From the NCBI RefSeq assembly GCF_022695595.1, contig NZ_CP074380.1, forward strand, positions 4,166,001 to 4,230,000: a stretch of 64,000 nucleotides of DNA, in the 5' to 3' direction. The notes beneath the pieces are model-generated. The model was not told the origin of the DNA, did not search any database, and saw only the letters and a list, made by a program, of their open reading frames with translations. The position numbers and the translations under genes were made by a program. The number at the start of each line of letters is the position of its first letter. Positions within the stretch are counted from its first letter, which is position 1. This document shows, piece by piece, positions 41,588 through 50,215 of this stretch. Origin of the DNA: Streptomyces sp. MST-110588. GTDB lineage: Bacteria; Actinomycetota; Actinomycetes; Streptomycetales; Streptomycetaceae.

Positions 41588-41826
41588 GGCAAGAGCCGAC
41601 GGGCGGCGGGAGGCTCTGAGGGGGTTCATGGGGGTGCCATTTGCGTTCCTGGGGGAGGAGTGCGTATGGTGGTAGATCGTTTGATCCCATTTGCCCGGCG
41701 CCGAATCCGAAGCGCGCCGTGTGGCGCGTTCTCTCCTTGCCGTGGCTGACCGCATAGAGGCGGTCGTTTGTGAAGTCTCACGGAGTATGGGCGCGTGCCG
41801 AGACTCCGGAAGGTTTCGCATTTCGC
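41588..41826 (+). other. 239-bp leader region of the DEAD-box helicase gene
   Basis: Two hairpins, AGCGCGCC-GTGT-GGCGCG(T) at about 41711-41731 and GACCGC-ATAGA-GGCGGTC at about 41749-41766, lie before the start. A structured long 5' leader would suit cold or autogenous control, as in other DEAD-box helicase genes. Confidence 0.4.
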
Positions 41827-44223
41827 ATGTCTGTTTCCACTGATCAGTCCGTCATGCCCGTAAGCGACGAGCAGACGGCGCCCGAGTCGAACGAGGCCGT
41901 CGCGGCCGTCGTCGAGTCCACCGAGACCGCCGAGGCTGTCGAAGCCGTCGCCGGGACCGGGTCCGCCGAGCCGGCCGAGGCCGCCGTGGACGTGACCGAG
42001 GACACCGCCGACGAGGCCGCCGCTGACGACGAGGCCGCCTCCGACGAGGCCCCGCAGATCACCTTCGCCGACCTCGGCCTCGACGAGAAGATCGTCCGCA
42101 AGCTGGCCCAGAACGGCGTCACCACCCCGTTCCCGATCCAGGCGGCGACCATCCCCGACGCCCTGGCCGGCCGGGACATCCTGGGCCGCGGCCGTACGGG
42201 CTCCGGCAAGACCCTCTCCTTCGGCCTGCCGCTGCTGGGCCGGCTCGCCGGCGGCTTCACCGAGAAGAAGCGCCCCCGCGGCATCATCCTCACCCCCACC
42301 CGTGAGCTCGCCATGCAGGTGAGCGACGCGCTCCAGCCGTACGGCGACGTCCTGGGCCTCAAGCTGAAGGTCGTCTGCGGCGGTACGTCCATGGGCAACC
42401 AGATCTACGCGCTGGAGCGCGGTGTCGACGTGCTCGTCGCCACCCCCGGCCGGCTGCGCGACATCATCAACCGCGGCGCCTGCTCCCTGGACAAGGTCGA
42501 GGTCGCGGTCCTGGACGAGGCCGACCAGATGGCCGACCTGGGCTTCCTGCCCGAGGTCACCGAGCTGCTCGACCTGGTGCCGACCGGCGGCCAGCGCATG
42601 CTGTTCTCCGCCACGATGGAGAACGAGATCGGCACCCTCGTCAAGCGCTACCTGACCAACCCGGTCAGCCACGAGGTCGACGCGGCGCAGGGCGCGGTCA
42701 CCACCATGACCCACCACGTCCTGGTCGTGAAGCCGAAGGACAAGGCGCCGGTCACCGCCGCCATCGCCGCCCGCAAGGGCCGTACGATCATCTTCGTCCG
42801 CACCCAGCTCGGTGCCGACCGGGTCGCCGAGCAACTGCGCGAGGCGGGCGTACGGGCCGACGCGCTGCACGGCGGCATGACCCAGGGCGCGCGCACCCGC
42901 ACCCTGGCGGACTTCAAGGACGGCTACGTCAACGTCCTGGTCGCCACCGACGTCGCCGCCCGCGGCATCCACGTCGACGGCATCGACCTGGTCCTGAACG
43001 TGGACCCGGCCGGTGACCACAAGGACTACCTGCACCGCTCGGGCCGTACGGCGCGGGCCGGCCGCTCCGGCACCGTCGTCTCCCTCTCGCTGCCGCACCA
43101 GCGCCGCCAGATCTTCCGCCTCATGGAGGACGCGGGCGTGGACGCCTCGCGTCACATCGTCGGCGGTGCCGGCGCGTTCGACGAGGACGTGGCCCGTATC
43201 ACCGGCGCCCGTTCGCTCACCGAGGTGCAGGCCGAGTCGGCGTCGAACTCCGCCAAGCAGGCCGAGCGCGAGGTACGGGAGCTGTCCCGCGAGCTGGAGC
43301 GGGTGCAGCGCCGCGCGGCCGAGCTGCGCGAAGAGGCGAACCGTCTGACGGCCCGCGCCGCGCGTGAGCGGGGCGAGGACCCGGAGGCGGCGGTGGCCGC
43401 CGCCACCGCGGCGGCCGAGGCCGCTGCGCCCGCCGACGCCGACGCCGCCGAGACCTCCGTGCCGGCCCAGCCGCGTGCGACCGAGGACGACGAGGCGCCG
43501 CGCCGCTCCTCGTACGAGCGTCGCGACGAGCGCCGTGACGAGCGGGGCGGCTACGACCGCCGTGAGGACCGCGGTGGTTACGAGCGTCGCGAGGACCGTG
43601 GTGGCTACGACCGCCGCGACGAGCGGGGCAACTTCGAGCGCCGTGACCGTCGTGACAGTGACCGTGGTGGCTTCGGCCGCGACCGTCGTGACGACCGTCC
43701 GGGCCGTCCGTTCAACCGTGACGACCGCTCGGGCGGTGGCTTCGGCCGTGACCGTCGCGATGACCGTCCGGGCCGTCCGTTCAACCGTGACGACCGCTCG
43801 GGTGGCGGTTTCAGCCGTGACCGTCGTGACAGCGACCGTGGTGGCTTCGGCCGTGACCGTCGTGACGAGCGTCCGGGCCGTCCGTTCAACCGTGACGACC
43901 GCTCGGGTGGCGGTTTCAGCCGTGACCGTCGTGACAGCGACCGTGGTGGCTTCGGCCGCGACCGCCGTGACGACCGTCCGGGCCGTCCGTTCAACCGCGA
44001 CGACCGTTCCGGCGGCCGTCCCTCCTCCGGTGGCTACCGCTCCGGCGGCGGCGACCGTCCGTTCAACCGCGACGACCGTTCCGGTGGCCGCCCGTCCACC
44101 GGTGGCTACCGCTCCGGCGGCGACCGCCCGTACGGCCGTCGTGACGACCACCGCGGCACCGGCACCGGCACCGGCTCCTTCGGCCGCCGCGACGACAAGC
44201 CGCGCTGGAAGCGCAACGGCTGA
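41827..44223 (+). CDS. DEAD-box RNA helicase with RGG-type repeat tail
   Basis: 798 aa. The N-terminal 75 residues are an acidic Ala/Glu/Asp/Val tract. The helicase core has the Q-motif PFPIQAATIPDAL, GRTGSGKT, PTRELAMQV, ATPGRLRDI, VLDEADQMADLGF, LFSATM, then HGGMTQGARTRTLADFKDG, DVAARGIHVDGIDLV and HRSGRTARAG. After about residue 560 the tail is Arg/Asp/Gly/Phe-rich with repeats such as DRPGRPFNRDDRSGG. Such tails bind RNA and drive condensates in cold-shock helicases. ATG 41827 chosen, with GGAAGG upstream. Confidence 0.95.
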   Translation: MSVSTDQSVMPVSDEQTAPESNEAVAAVVESTETAEAVEAVAGTGSAEPAEAAVDVTEDTADEAAADDEAASDEAPQITFADLGLDEKIVRKLAQNGVTTPFPIQAATIPDALAGRDILGRGRTGSGKTLSFGLPLLGRLAGGFTEKKRPRGIILTPTRELAMQVSDALQPYGDVLGLKLKVVCGGTSMGNQIYALERGVDVLVATPGRLRDIINRGACSLDKVEVAVLDEADQMADLGFLPEVTELLDLVPTGGQRMLFSATMENEIGTLVKRYLTNPVSHEVDAAQGAVTTMTHHVLVVKPKDKAPVTAAIAARKGRTIIFVRTQLGADRVAEQLREAGVRADALHGGMTQGARTRTLADFKDGYVNVLVATDVAARGIHVDGIDLVLNVDPAGDHKDYLHRSGRTARAGRSGTVVSLSLPHQRRQIFRLMEDAGVDASRHIVGGAGAFDEDVARITGARSLTEVQAESASNSAKQAEREVRELSRELERVQRRAAELREEANRLTARAARERGEDPEAAVAAATAAAEAAAPADADAAETSVPAQPRATEDDEAPRRSSYERRDERRDERGGYDRREDRGGYERREDRGGYDRRDERGNFERRDRRDSDRGGFGRDRRDDRPGRPFNRDDRSGGGFGRDRRDDRPGRPFNRDDRSGGGFSRDRRDSDRGGFGRDRRDERPGRPFNRDDRSGGGFSRDRRDSDRGGFGRDRRDDRPGRPFNRDDRSGGRPSSGGYRSGGGDRPFNRDDRSGGRPSTGGYRSGGDRPYGRRDDHRGTGTGTGSFGRRDDKPRWKRNG
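43660..44120 (+). repeat. in-frame repeat array encoding the helicase RGG-like tail
   Basis: GGCCGTCCGTTCAACCG recurs with TTCAACCG at 43711, 43780, 43885, 43990 and 44062, giving spacings of 69, 105, 105 and 72 bp. All keep frame. The two 105-bp units are nearly identical, which points to recent unequal exchange. Confidence 0.9.
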
Positions 44224-44305
44224 CCGGCCGAGCGGCTGACCGGCCGAGCGCCCGTTGAACGGCCGTTGAGCGGCCCGCCGCCCGGCTGACCAACCGGCCT
44301 TCCTC

Positions 44306-44344
44306 AAGGGCCCGTACGACACCTCCCGTGCCGTACGGGCCCTT
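44306..44344 (+). terminator. terminator of the DEAD-box helicase gene
   Basis: AAGGGCCCGTACG (44306-44318) pairs perfectly with CGTACGGGCCCTT (44332-44344). Confidence 0.85.
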
Positions 44345-44478
44345 ACGCATGCACCCCGTCCAACACCCCCGCCCACCCCGCCAAACCCCCGCGAACACCC
44401 CCTCCCCGGGCAACAAGAAGATCACTCCCCCGAATACCTTCGGGATGTGAGGCGGACGCGGGCTATGCTGCTGGGTGC

Positions 44479-44551
44479 GGGCCATTAGCTCAATTGGCAG
44501 AGCAGTGGACTTTTAATCCATTGGTTCAGGGTTCGAGCCCCTGATGGCCCA
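44479..44551 (+). tRNA. tRNA-Lys(TTT)
   Basis: Acceptor GGGCCAT/ATGGCCC, D-arm GCTCAATTGGCAGAGC, anticodon loop CTTTTAA, T-arm CAGGGTTCGAGCCCCTG, discriminator A. No encoded CCA. A terminator follows 6 bp later. Confidence 0.97.
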
Positions 44552-44556
44552 CCGAA

Positions 44557-44591
44557 GGCGCCCGGGTGAGATGACCTCTCACCCGGGCGCC
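44557..44591 (+). terminator. tRNA-Lys terminator
   Basis: GGCGCCCGGGTGAG pairs with CTCACCCGGGCGCC (44578-44591). Confidence 0.85.
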
Positions 44592-44952
44592 GCGTCGTTT
44601 CCCGCCCCTCCGAGGACGCCGGCCGGCCCGCTGCCGGCCCGAGAGTCCGGCATCCGCAACAGGAGCCGCCCGCGGCCCTGTCCGAGCGCGCGTCGCCTCC
44701 ACAGCGCTCCGCTACTGCCCCGGCCCTGCGCGAGAGCGATCCAGCGGCCTCGGGTCCCCGCCTCGTCCCCGCCTCTCGTACGCGATCGTGCCGTCGCCGC
44801 CGACCCAGGTACTCGGTCATGGCGCTGCTCCTGGCATCACACCGCACACACCGCACGCCGTACGCCATTGCGCACACCGTTCCGTCATGCGTACAGTGTT
44901 CGCATGCGCCGCGGCGGCAGCAGGGCCCGAGTGGCGCAAGGAGGAGGGGACC
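44592..44952. other. 361-bp region upstream of the serine hydrolase gene
   Basis: No gene. The part 44845-44910 has repeated CACACCG words and is the likely promoter area. AAGGAGG just before 44953 is a strong ribosome site. Confidence 0.4.
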
Positions 44953-46221
44953 GTGTCGAATTACCCGGATTACCTGAGCTGGGGATGGCAGCGCATGCCG
45001 GAGAAGGGGCTGTCCAAGGAGGGGCTGCGCAGGATGCACGACATTCTGGCCGGGCACATCGAGTCCGGGGCCGCTCCCGGACTGGTCGCCATGGTCACGC
45101 GGGGCGGTGACACGCACGTCGAGATCATGGGGACGCTGCGCGAGGGCGGCGGTGCGCCGGTGCGCCGGGACACGATCTTCCGGCTCGCGTCGGTGACCAA
45201 GCCCGTGACGGCCGCGGCGACGATGATCCTGGTGGACGAGTGCCGGCTGCGGCTGGACGACCCGGTCGATGACTGGCTGCCCGAACTCGCCGGCCGGCGG
45301 GTGCTCAAGCGGTTCGACGGGCCGCTGGAGGAGACGGTGCCGGCGCGGCGTTCGATCACCGTACGGGATCTGCTGACCTTCACCTTCGGCTTCGGCATGA
45401 CGGTGGCGCCGGGCGGCGCGGCGGTGGCGCCCATCATGGAGGCGATGAGCACACTGGGCAGCGGCTCCGGCGGACCGGACCCCAAGCCCGACCCCGACAC
45501 ATGGATGCGCCGGCTGGGTGAACTGCCGCTGATGTACCAGCCGGGGGAACGATGGCTCTACCACACCGGGTCCGACGTGCTCGGCGTGCTGGTGGCGCGG
45601 GTCTCGGGCCGGCCGTTCGAAGCGTTCCTGCGGGAGCGCGTCTTCGAGCCGCTGGGCATGAAGGACACCGGCTTCCACGTTCCCGAGCACAAGATCCACC
45701 GACTGCCGACGAGCTACGCGCACGACCAGCAGACCGGGGACCTCGTGGTGTACGACGAGCCCACCGGCGGCAGTTGGAGCCGGCCGCCCGCCTTCCCGGC
45801 CGGCGGCGACGGGCTGGCCTCGACGGCCGACGACTACACCGCCTTCCAGCAGATGCTGCTGAACAAGGGCACGTACGGAAAGGAACGCATCCTGTCCAGG
45901 GCCGCGGTGGAGCTGATGACCAGCGACCAACTGACGCCGCGACAGCGCGCCGGAAAGGACGCGTTCTTCGGCAGCGAGGGCGGTGCCGGGTTCGGAGGGC
46001 AGGGCGGTTTCGGCTTCGGGATGGCGGTGCGCACCCACCGCTGCGACTACCCGTCCGTGGGCCAGTTCGGCTGGGACGGCGGCCTGGGCACCTCGGCGTA
46101 CGCCGACCCCGCCCAGGGCCTCACCGGCATCCTGCTCACCCAGGCGGCCATGGACGCCCCCACGTCCCTGCACCTGAACCAGGACTTCTGGACGACCGCC
46201 TACCAGGCGATCGAGGATTGA
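44953..46221 (+). CDS. beta-lactamase-fold serine hydrolase (class C / EstB type)
   Basis: A 422-aa penicillin-binding-like hydrolase. The SxxK motif is S80-V-T-K83 (FRLASVTKPVTAAATMILVD), a YxN-like Tyr lies in WLYHTGSDVLG, and the third motif is in QFGWDGGLGTSAYADP. There is no signal peptide, so it acts in the cytoplasm, probably as an esterase or amidase rather than a beta-lactamase. The GTG follows AAGGAGGAGGGG; the frame starting at 44788 has no coding character. Confidence 0.88.
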   Translation: MSNYPDYLSWGWQRMPEKGLSKEGLRRMHDILAGHIESGAAPGLVAMVTRGGDTHVEIMGTLREGGGAPVRRDTIFRLASVTKPVTAAATMILVDECRLRLDDPVDDWLPELAGRRVLKRFDGPLEETVPARRSITVRDLLTFTFGFGMTVAPGGAAVAPIMEAMSTLGSGSGGPDPKPDPDTWMRRLGELPLMYQPGERWLYHTGSDVLGVLVARVSGRPFEAFLRERVFEPLGMKDTGFHVPEHKIHRLPTSYAHDQQTGDLVVYDEPTGGSWSRPPAFPAGGDGLASTADDYTAFQQMLLNKGTYGKERILSRAAVELMTSDQLTPRQRAGKDAFFGSEGGAGFGGQGGFGFGMAVRTHRCDYPSVGQFGWDGGLGTSAYADPAQGLTGILLTQAAMDAPTSLHLNQDFWTTAYQAIED

Positions 46222-46320
46222 GCGGTGCCGGTGCCGGTGCCGGTGCCGCCGGCGGTGGCGCCAACCACGTGGGCGGGAAGGTCGACGACGCTGGTGGCAG
46301 GCACCCGAAGGAACAGGGAA

Positions 46321-47058
46321 GTGGCGACGACGGACACACGGCGGGCGGAACGGAAGCGGGCGGGACGGAAGCGGGCGGGTGATCTGAAGTACCCGCGCCG
46401 CCCGATACTGACCGGATTGTCGGTCCCGGTGGCCGCCCTGCTGTTGTTCGCCGGCGGGGCCCTGGGGTCGTTCAGTTGGATGCTGGTGCCCTCGGTCGTG
46501 CTGTGTCTGGTCGGCGGCGTGTGGCTGCTGTGGGCGGTGATGTCGCTGTCGCCTTCCGTCGTGCTACGGGTGGTGGCCATGGTGCTGATGCTCATTCCGA
46601 TGATCTCCGCGCCGCTGAGTGCCATGAAGGCGTCGCAGGCACTGGCCCTACAGGCACGGGGCGTCTCGCGGCCGGCCGTCATCACGCGGATCGCGGTGCA
46701 CCACGGGAAGACAACCACGTACGGCTGCACGGTCCACTACGACCGTCCCGCCGAGCCCGCCGCCGATGCCGCTACCGAGCCCGACGCCGACGCCGCCGCC
46801 ACCACCGACGTCATCTCCTGCGGCTGGTACGACCGGGTCGGCGATCGCGTACAGGTGGTGCGGGACCCTGGGGGCCTGGTCGGTCCGGAATTCGACGGGG
46901 AGGTGCGTGCCGCCCGGAGCGCTGCCGTGCTCGCCGCCGGCTGGGAGACCGCCCTGCTGGCCGTCTCGGTCTCGGCCGTCGCCGTCGGCGGCGTCATGCA
47001 CACCGTCGGCTGTCGACGCGTACGGCGTACGCGTACGGATTCCGCGTACGCCCCATGA
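46321..47058 (+). CDS. membrane protein, DUF3592-like layout (246 aa)
   Basis: A basic N-terminus (RRAERKRAGRKRAGDLKYPR) precedes three helices at about residues 32-110. A soluble beta domain follows with RPAVITRIAVHHGKTTTYGC and ISCGWYDRVGDRVQVVRDPG, the layout of DUF3592-type proteins. A final helix (LAVSVSAVAVGGVMHTVG) ends the protein. GTG 46321 is preferred because AAGGAACAGGGA lies just before it; the longer frame adds a VPVPVP stretch. It is 99 bp after the hydrolase gene. Function unknown. Confidence 0.65.
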   Translation: MATTDTRRAERKRAGRKRAGDLKYPRRPILTGLSVPVAALLLFAGGALGSFSWMLVPSVVLCLVGGVWLLWAVMSLSPSVVLRVVAMVLMLIPMISAPLSAMKASQALALQARGVSRPAVITRIAVHHGKTTTYGCTVHYDRPAEPAADAATEPDADAAATTDVISCGWYDRVGDRVQVVRDPGGLVGPEFDGEVRAARSAAVLAAGWETALLAVSVSAVAVGGVMHTVGCRRVRRTRTDSAYAP

Positions 47059-47293
47059 GATGACGTCAGCCCCGTGAGGCCCTGTCAAGGGCAACGCATC
47101 CGTGCGCCTCCCCCCGCTCTCCGTACGCCCTTTCCCGCACCTGTTTGCGTAACCCGTCCGGCCCAATCTGATTCGCCGCGGGACCCGCCACCCGTAACCC
47201 TTGGGACGGCGATGGTGACGGCTACGGCGATGGCGATGACGACGGTGACGGTGACGGCACGGGTGCCGGGCGCGCGGGAGGGGAACGAGGCCG

Positions 47294-48439
47294 GTGCGGA
47301 TGCTTCGAGGCGGTAGGGGCCGTACGGGTGACCACGAGCGGCGGGCGCGCCGCGCCCAGATGTCGCCGTTCGGCCGCCGGCTGGCCTGCTGGCTGCCCGC
47401 GCTGCTCCTGACCGCCGGCCTGATCTTCGACATGGCCACGCCCGCCCAGTACACGGCCGCCCCCTTCTTCTCCGCCGCGCCCCTCGTGGCGGCCCCGCTC
47501 TACTCGCTGCGGGTCACCGCCGTCACGGCCGCCGTCGCCGTCGCCGCCGAGCTGTGGGTCGCCACCTACCACGGGGACCGCGACACCAATCAGTCCTTGA
47601 CCGAACTCGTCACCGTCCTGGTCGTCGCTGCCCTGGCGCTCGGCATCAACCGGGTCGTCCGTATGAGCGACGCCCGGCTGGCCTCCGTACGGGATGTCGC
47701 CGAGGCCGCCCAGCGGGCCGTACTTCCCACGCCCGCGCAGCGCATCGGCGGGCTGGCGGTCGCGGCGCGCTATGTGGCGGCGCAAGCGGACGCCCGGATC
47801 GGCGGTGATCTGTACGCGGTCCAGGACACCCCGCACGGCGTACGGCTGATCGTCGGCGACGTACGGGGGAAGGGGCTGGAGGCGGTGGAGGCCGCCGTGA
47901 TCGTCATCGGGGCCTTCAGGGAGGCCGCGGAGCAGGAGGCGAGTCTGGAGGCGGTGGCGGGGCGGCTGGAGCGGGCGCTCCAGCGGGAGGGCAGCCGGCG
48001 CGAGGGTCTCGATCAGTTCGAGGGCTTCACCACGGCCGTACTGGCGGAGATCCCCCCGGACGAACACGCTCCGCTGCGCGTCCTGAACCGCGGCCATCCG
48101 CCGCCGGTGCTCTTCTCCCCGGACGGCGCGCTGCGCGAGCTGGTCCCGAGGGTGCCGGCGCTGCCGCTGGGCATGAGCGAGGTGGCCGGGTGGCCGGACC
48201 GGGCGGATGAGACGTCCTTCCCGGCGGGGTCGATCCTGCTGCTGTTCACGGACGGGGTGACCGAGGCGCGCAACGTACGGAACGAGTTCTACGAGCCGGT
48301 GCTGCGGCTGCGCGGCCGGCACTTTCCCGGCCCGGACGCGCTGCTGGACGCGCTGGTCGCGGACGTGGCGGAGCACACGGGCGGGGATACGGCGGATGAC
48401 ATGGCGCTGCTGGCGGTGCGGCGGCCGGTGGGCGGGTGA
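47294..48439 (+). CDS. membrane PP2C/SpoIIE-type protein serine/threonine phosphatase
   Basis: A 381-aa protein. The basic N-terminus is followed by three to four membrane helices (about 28-115). The SpoIIE-type PP2C domain covers about 150-378: VAARYVAAQADARIGGDLYA carries the metal-binding Asp, IVGDVRGKGLEAVEAA is motif 2, TTAVLAEI and LNRGHPPPVLF follow, with LLLFTDGVTEARN and GDTADDMALLAVRR at the end. Such Streptomyces proteins usually act on anti-anti-sigma factors in stress or developmental sigma cascades. No anti-sigma partner is adjacent. Confidence 0.93.
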   Translation: MRMLRGGRGRTGDHERRARRAQMSPFGRRLACWLPALLLTAGLIFDMATPAQYTAAPFFSAAPLVAAPLYSLRVTAVTAAVAVAAELWVATYHGDRDTNQSLTELVTVLVVAALALGINRVVRMSDARLASVRDVAEAAQRAVLPTPAQRIGGLAVAARYVAAQADARIGGDLYAVQDTPHGVRLIVGDVRGKGLEAVEAAVIVIGAFREAAEQEASLEAVAGRLERALQREGSRREGLDQFEGFTTAVLAEIPPDEHAPLRVLNRGHPPPVLFSPDGALRELVPRVPALPLGMSEVAGWPDRADETSFPAGSILLLFTDGVTEARNVRNEFYEPVLRLRGRHFPGPDALLDALVADVAEHTGGDTADDMALLAVRRPVGG

Positions 48440-48596
48440 GGGGGAGGCTGACAGGCAGGCACGGGGAGGCGAGGCGAGGGGAGGCGAGGGACGGGCGGAG
48501 CGTGAAGGGGAGTGCGTAGGGGATTGTGGAAGCGGGAAGGGGCGTACGGGCTTGTTGAGGGCGCGCCGCCCCGCTCCTGAGGCGATGTGGCGACGG

Positions 48597-49721
48597 CTAC
48601 AGCCAGTGCACGCTCTGGCCGTGCTGTCCCGTCAGAGCGACCGGCCGTTCGTCGAGCGCGAGGGTCAGCAGGTGCTCGCCGTCCGGCCGGGGCCGGGGCG
48701 CTGCCCGGGGCCCGGCTCGATGGCTCGTTTGAGACCCTGCTTGATGCCCGGCTCGATGGCCCGTTTGAGGCCCTGCTTGGCGCTCCGCGCGATGCGTTGC
48801 GGGAGTGGGGATCCACGGCAGCACGCTGTGGTGCTCGTTGGACACCCAGTGCCCGGGCCGTGCCCGCCCCGCCAGGACGTTCCGTACGACCTCCGCGAAG
48901 CGCTCCCGGCGTTCGAGCGGGAGGTAGGTCAGTACGGCGGTGTGGAAGACGACGAGCGTCGCCTCGGGTGGCGCCTGGGCGGCCAGCGCGGGCAGCTCGT
49001 CCACCAGGTCACCGCGGACGACTTTGGCCCGCGGCGCGGTCCGTACCGCTTCCACGGCCGCCAACTGGCGCCGCGCCCGCTCATCGGTGGCGGCCGGCCA
49101 GATGAGGGCCTGGAGCCAGCGGATGTCCTCGGGATCGGCCGGGTCGAGGGGGTTGAGGTCGACGCCTGCACGCCAGGCGATGTCGGGGAGCCGGTCCGGG
49201 ACGGGGGTGCCCGGATTCGTACGGCAGGGGAAGACCGCGGCGCTGTCCGGCGCGCCGAACTCCGTACGGTCGTCGTAGCGGTAGCGGTAGCGGTCGGGAT
49301 ACAGGCACAGGCCCGCCGACGCGCCGACCTCGATCAGCGCCAGCGGCTGCGGCAGCCGGAGGAGGAGCGGGAGGAGGGTCGCGCAGCGGGCCGGCTCGTT
49401 GGTCTGGGTGGAGCGCCGCATCACCACGTCGCGGACCTCGTCCCAGTGGCGGAGGGTCCATTCGCGCCAGCCCCGGTAGGCCGCGTCGCCGCGCGGGCCC
49501 TGCTCGGCGTACGGACCGTCGAGGTAGCGCACGGCGGCGAGGAGGAGATTGGGCTGCTGCTTGTTGCCGGCGGGCAGGGAGCGGGAGAGGTGATCGCAGA
49601 AGTCCGCGTCCTGGCTGATCCGCGCCGTCAGTTCCTCATACGCATCGGACTGCCCCCGCGCCTGCTGCCAGGAGAACGTCCGGTACCGGTCCGCCACTGC
49701 CTGTTCGCTGTTGACGAGCAT
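48597..49721 (-). CDS. DUF2332 family protein
   Basis: 374 aa. RGQSDAYEELTARISQDADF, LPAGNKQQPNLLLAAVRYL, then PLALIEVGASAGLCLYPDRY (a SAM-binding-like GxSAG), RAGVDLNPLDPADPEDIRWL and VVFHTAVLTYLPLERRERFA are the family blocks. The fold suggests a methyltransferase relative of unknown activity. Near the C-terminus a low-complexity insert of His/Arg/Ala/Gly/Gln repeats (about residues 308-340) interrupts the last conserved part. Confidence 0.9.
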   Translation of the reverse strand: MLVNSEQAVADRYRTFSWQQARGQSDAYEELTARISQDADFCDHLSRSLPAGNKQQPNLLLAAVRYLDGPYAEQGPRGDAAYRGWREWTLRHWDEVRDVVMRRSTQTNEPARCATLLPLLLRLPQPLALIEVGASAGLCLYPDRYRYRYDDRTEFGAPDSAAVFPCRTNPGTPVPDRLPDIAWRAGVDLNPLDPADPEDIRWLQALIWPAATDERARRQLAAVEAVRTAPRAKVVRGDLVDELPALAAQAPPEATLVVFHTAVLTYLPLERRERFAEVVRNVLAGRARPGHWVSNEHHSVLPWIPTPATHRAERQAGPQTGHRAGHQAGSQTSHRAGPRAAPRPRPDGEHLLTLALDERPVALTGQHGQSVHWL

Positions 49722-50215
49722 GATCAGACGTTACTGCGGCGGGGCGGGACGGCTGCCGGGCGCCCTTGATTCTCGGCGTCGGCGACACCGCCGTACATAA
49801 CGACTGGTGCACAATCATGGCGAGTTGGTTTCGCGAGCGCGTTCCGATTCGTCGGCTTCGTTGCTGTGCGAGCGGTTAAGTCCAGGCCCAAGATGGGGTG
49901 AATTTAGGGGAACGCTTGGTATCCGACGTCGGATCCTATTACTGTTCGATAACGCAGCACGGTCGTCCCAGCCGTCGCAAGAGGCGGCACCGTGCGCCGA
50001 CGTCGAATCCCGTACGCGCAGTTCGCACCCGTAACAGACGCGGCGATGGCCTGGTCTCCACTCGCCCCGCTTCGTCTCTTTCGTCCCGTCCTGTCCCGTC
50101 CCCGCCCTGTGCCCCAACTGAATAGCCACCCTCCCTCAGCGTGGTAACGGCTTGAGGGTGCTCCCGCCGGTGCCGCTGACCGGTAGGCGAGAAGGAAGGA
50201 AAGGAGTGCGCCCTC
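49722..50215. promoter_or_regulatory. 494-bp upstream region of the secreted M23 peptidase gene
   Basis: A perfect 14-bp palindrome ATCCGACGTCGGAT is at 49921-49934, followed by an AT-richer stretch (TATTACTGTTCGATAAC). Next comes a hairpin GCACGGT...ACCGTGC at 49957-49995. GAAGGAAGGAAAGGAG before 50216 is a very strong ribosome site. The layout suggests a regulated promoter with a leader of over 200 nt. I could not match it to a known riboswitch. Confidence 0.5.

Noticed and set aside
43660..44120. CRISPR-like spaced repeats
   Set aside because: The repeats are in frame within the helicase, unit spacing varies by multiples of 3, and there are no unique spacers or cas genes.
41626..44376. 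916-aa minus-strand ORF opposite the DEAD-box helicase, with Val/Thr repeats
   Set aside because: It mirrors the helicase repeats and acidic region, lacks any motif, and overlaps an intact core gene.
49840..50000. c-di-AMP (ydaO-type) riboswitch before the M23 gene
   Set aside because: GGGGTGAATTTAGGGGAACG looked suggestive, but the remaining conserved elements could not be placed.
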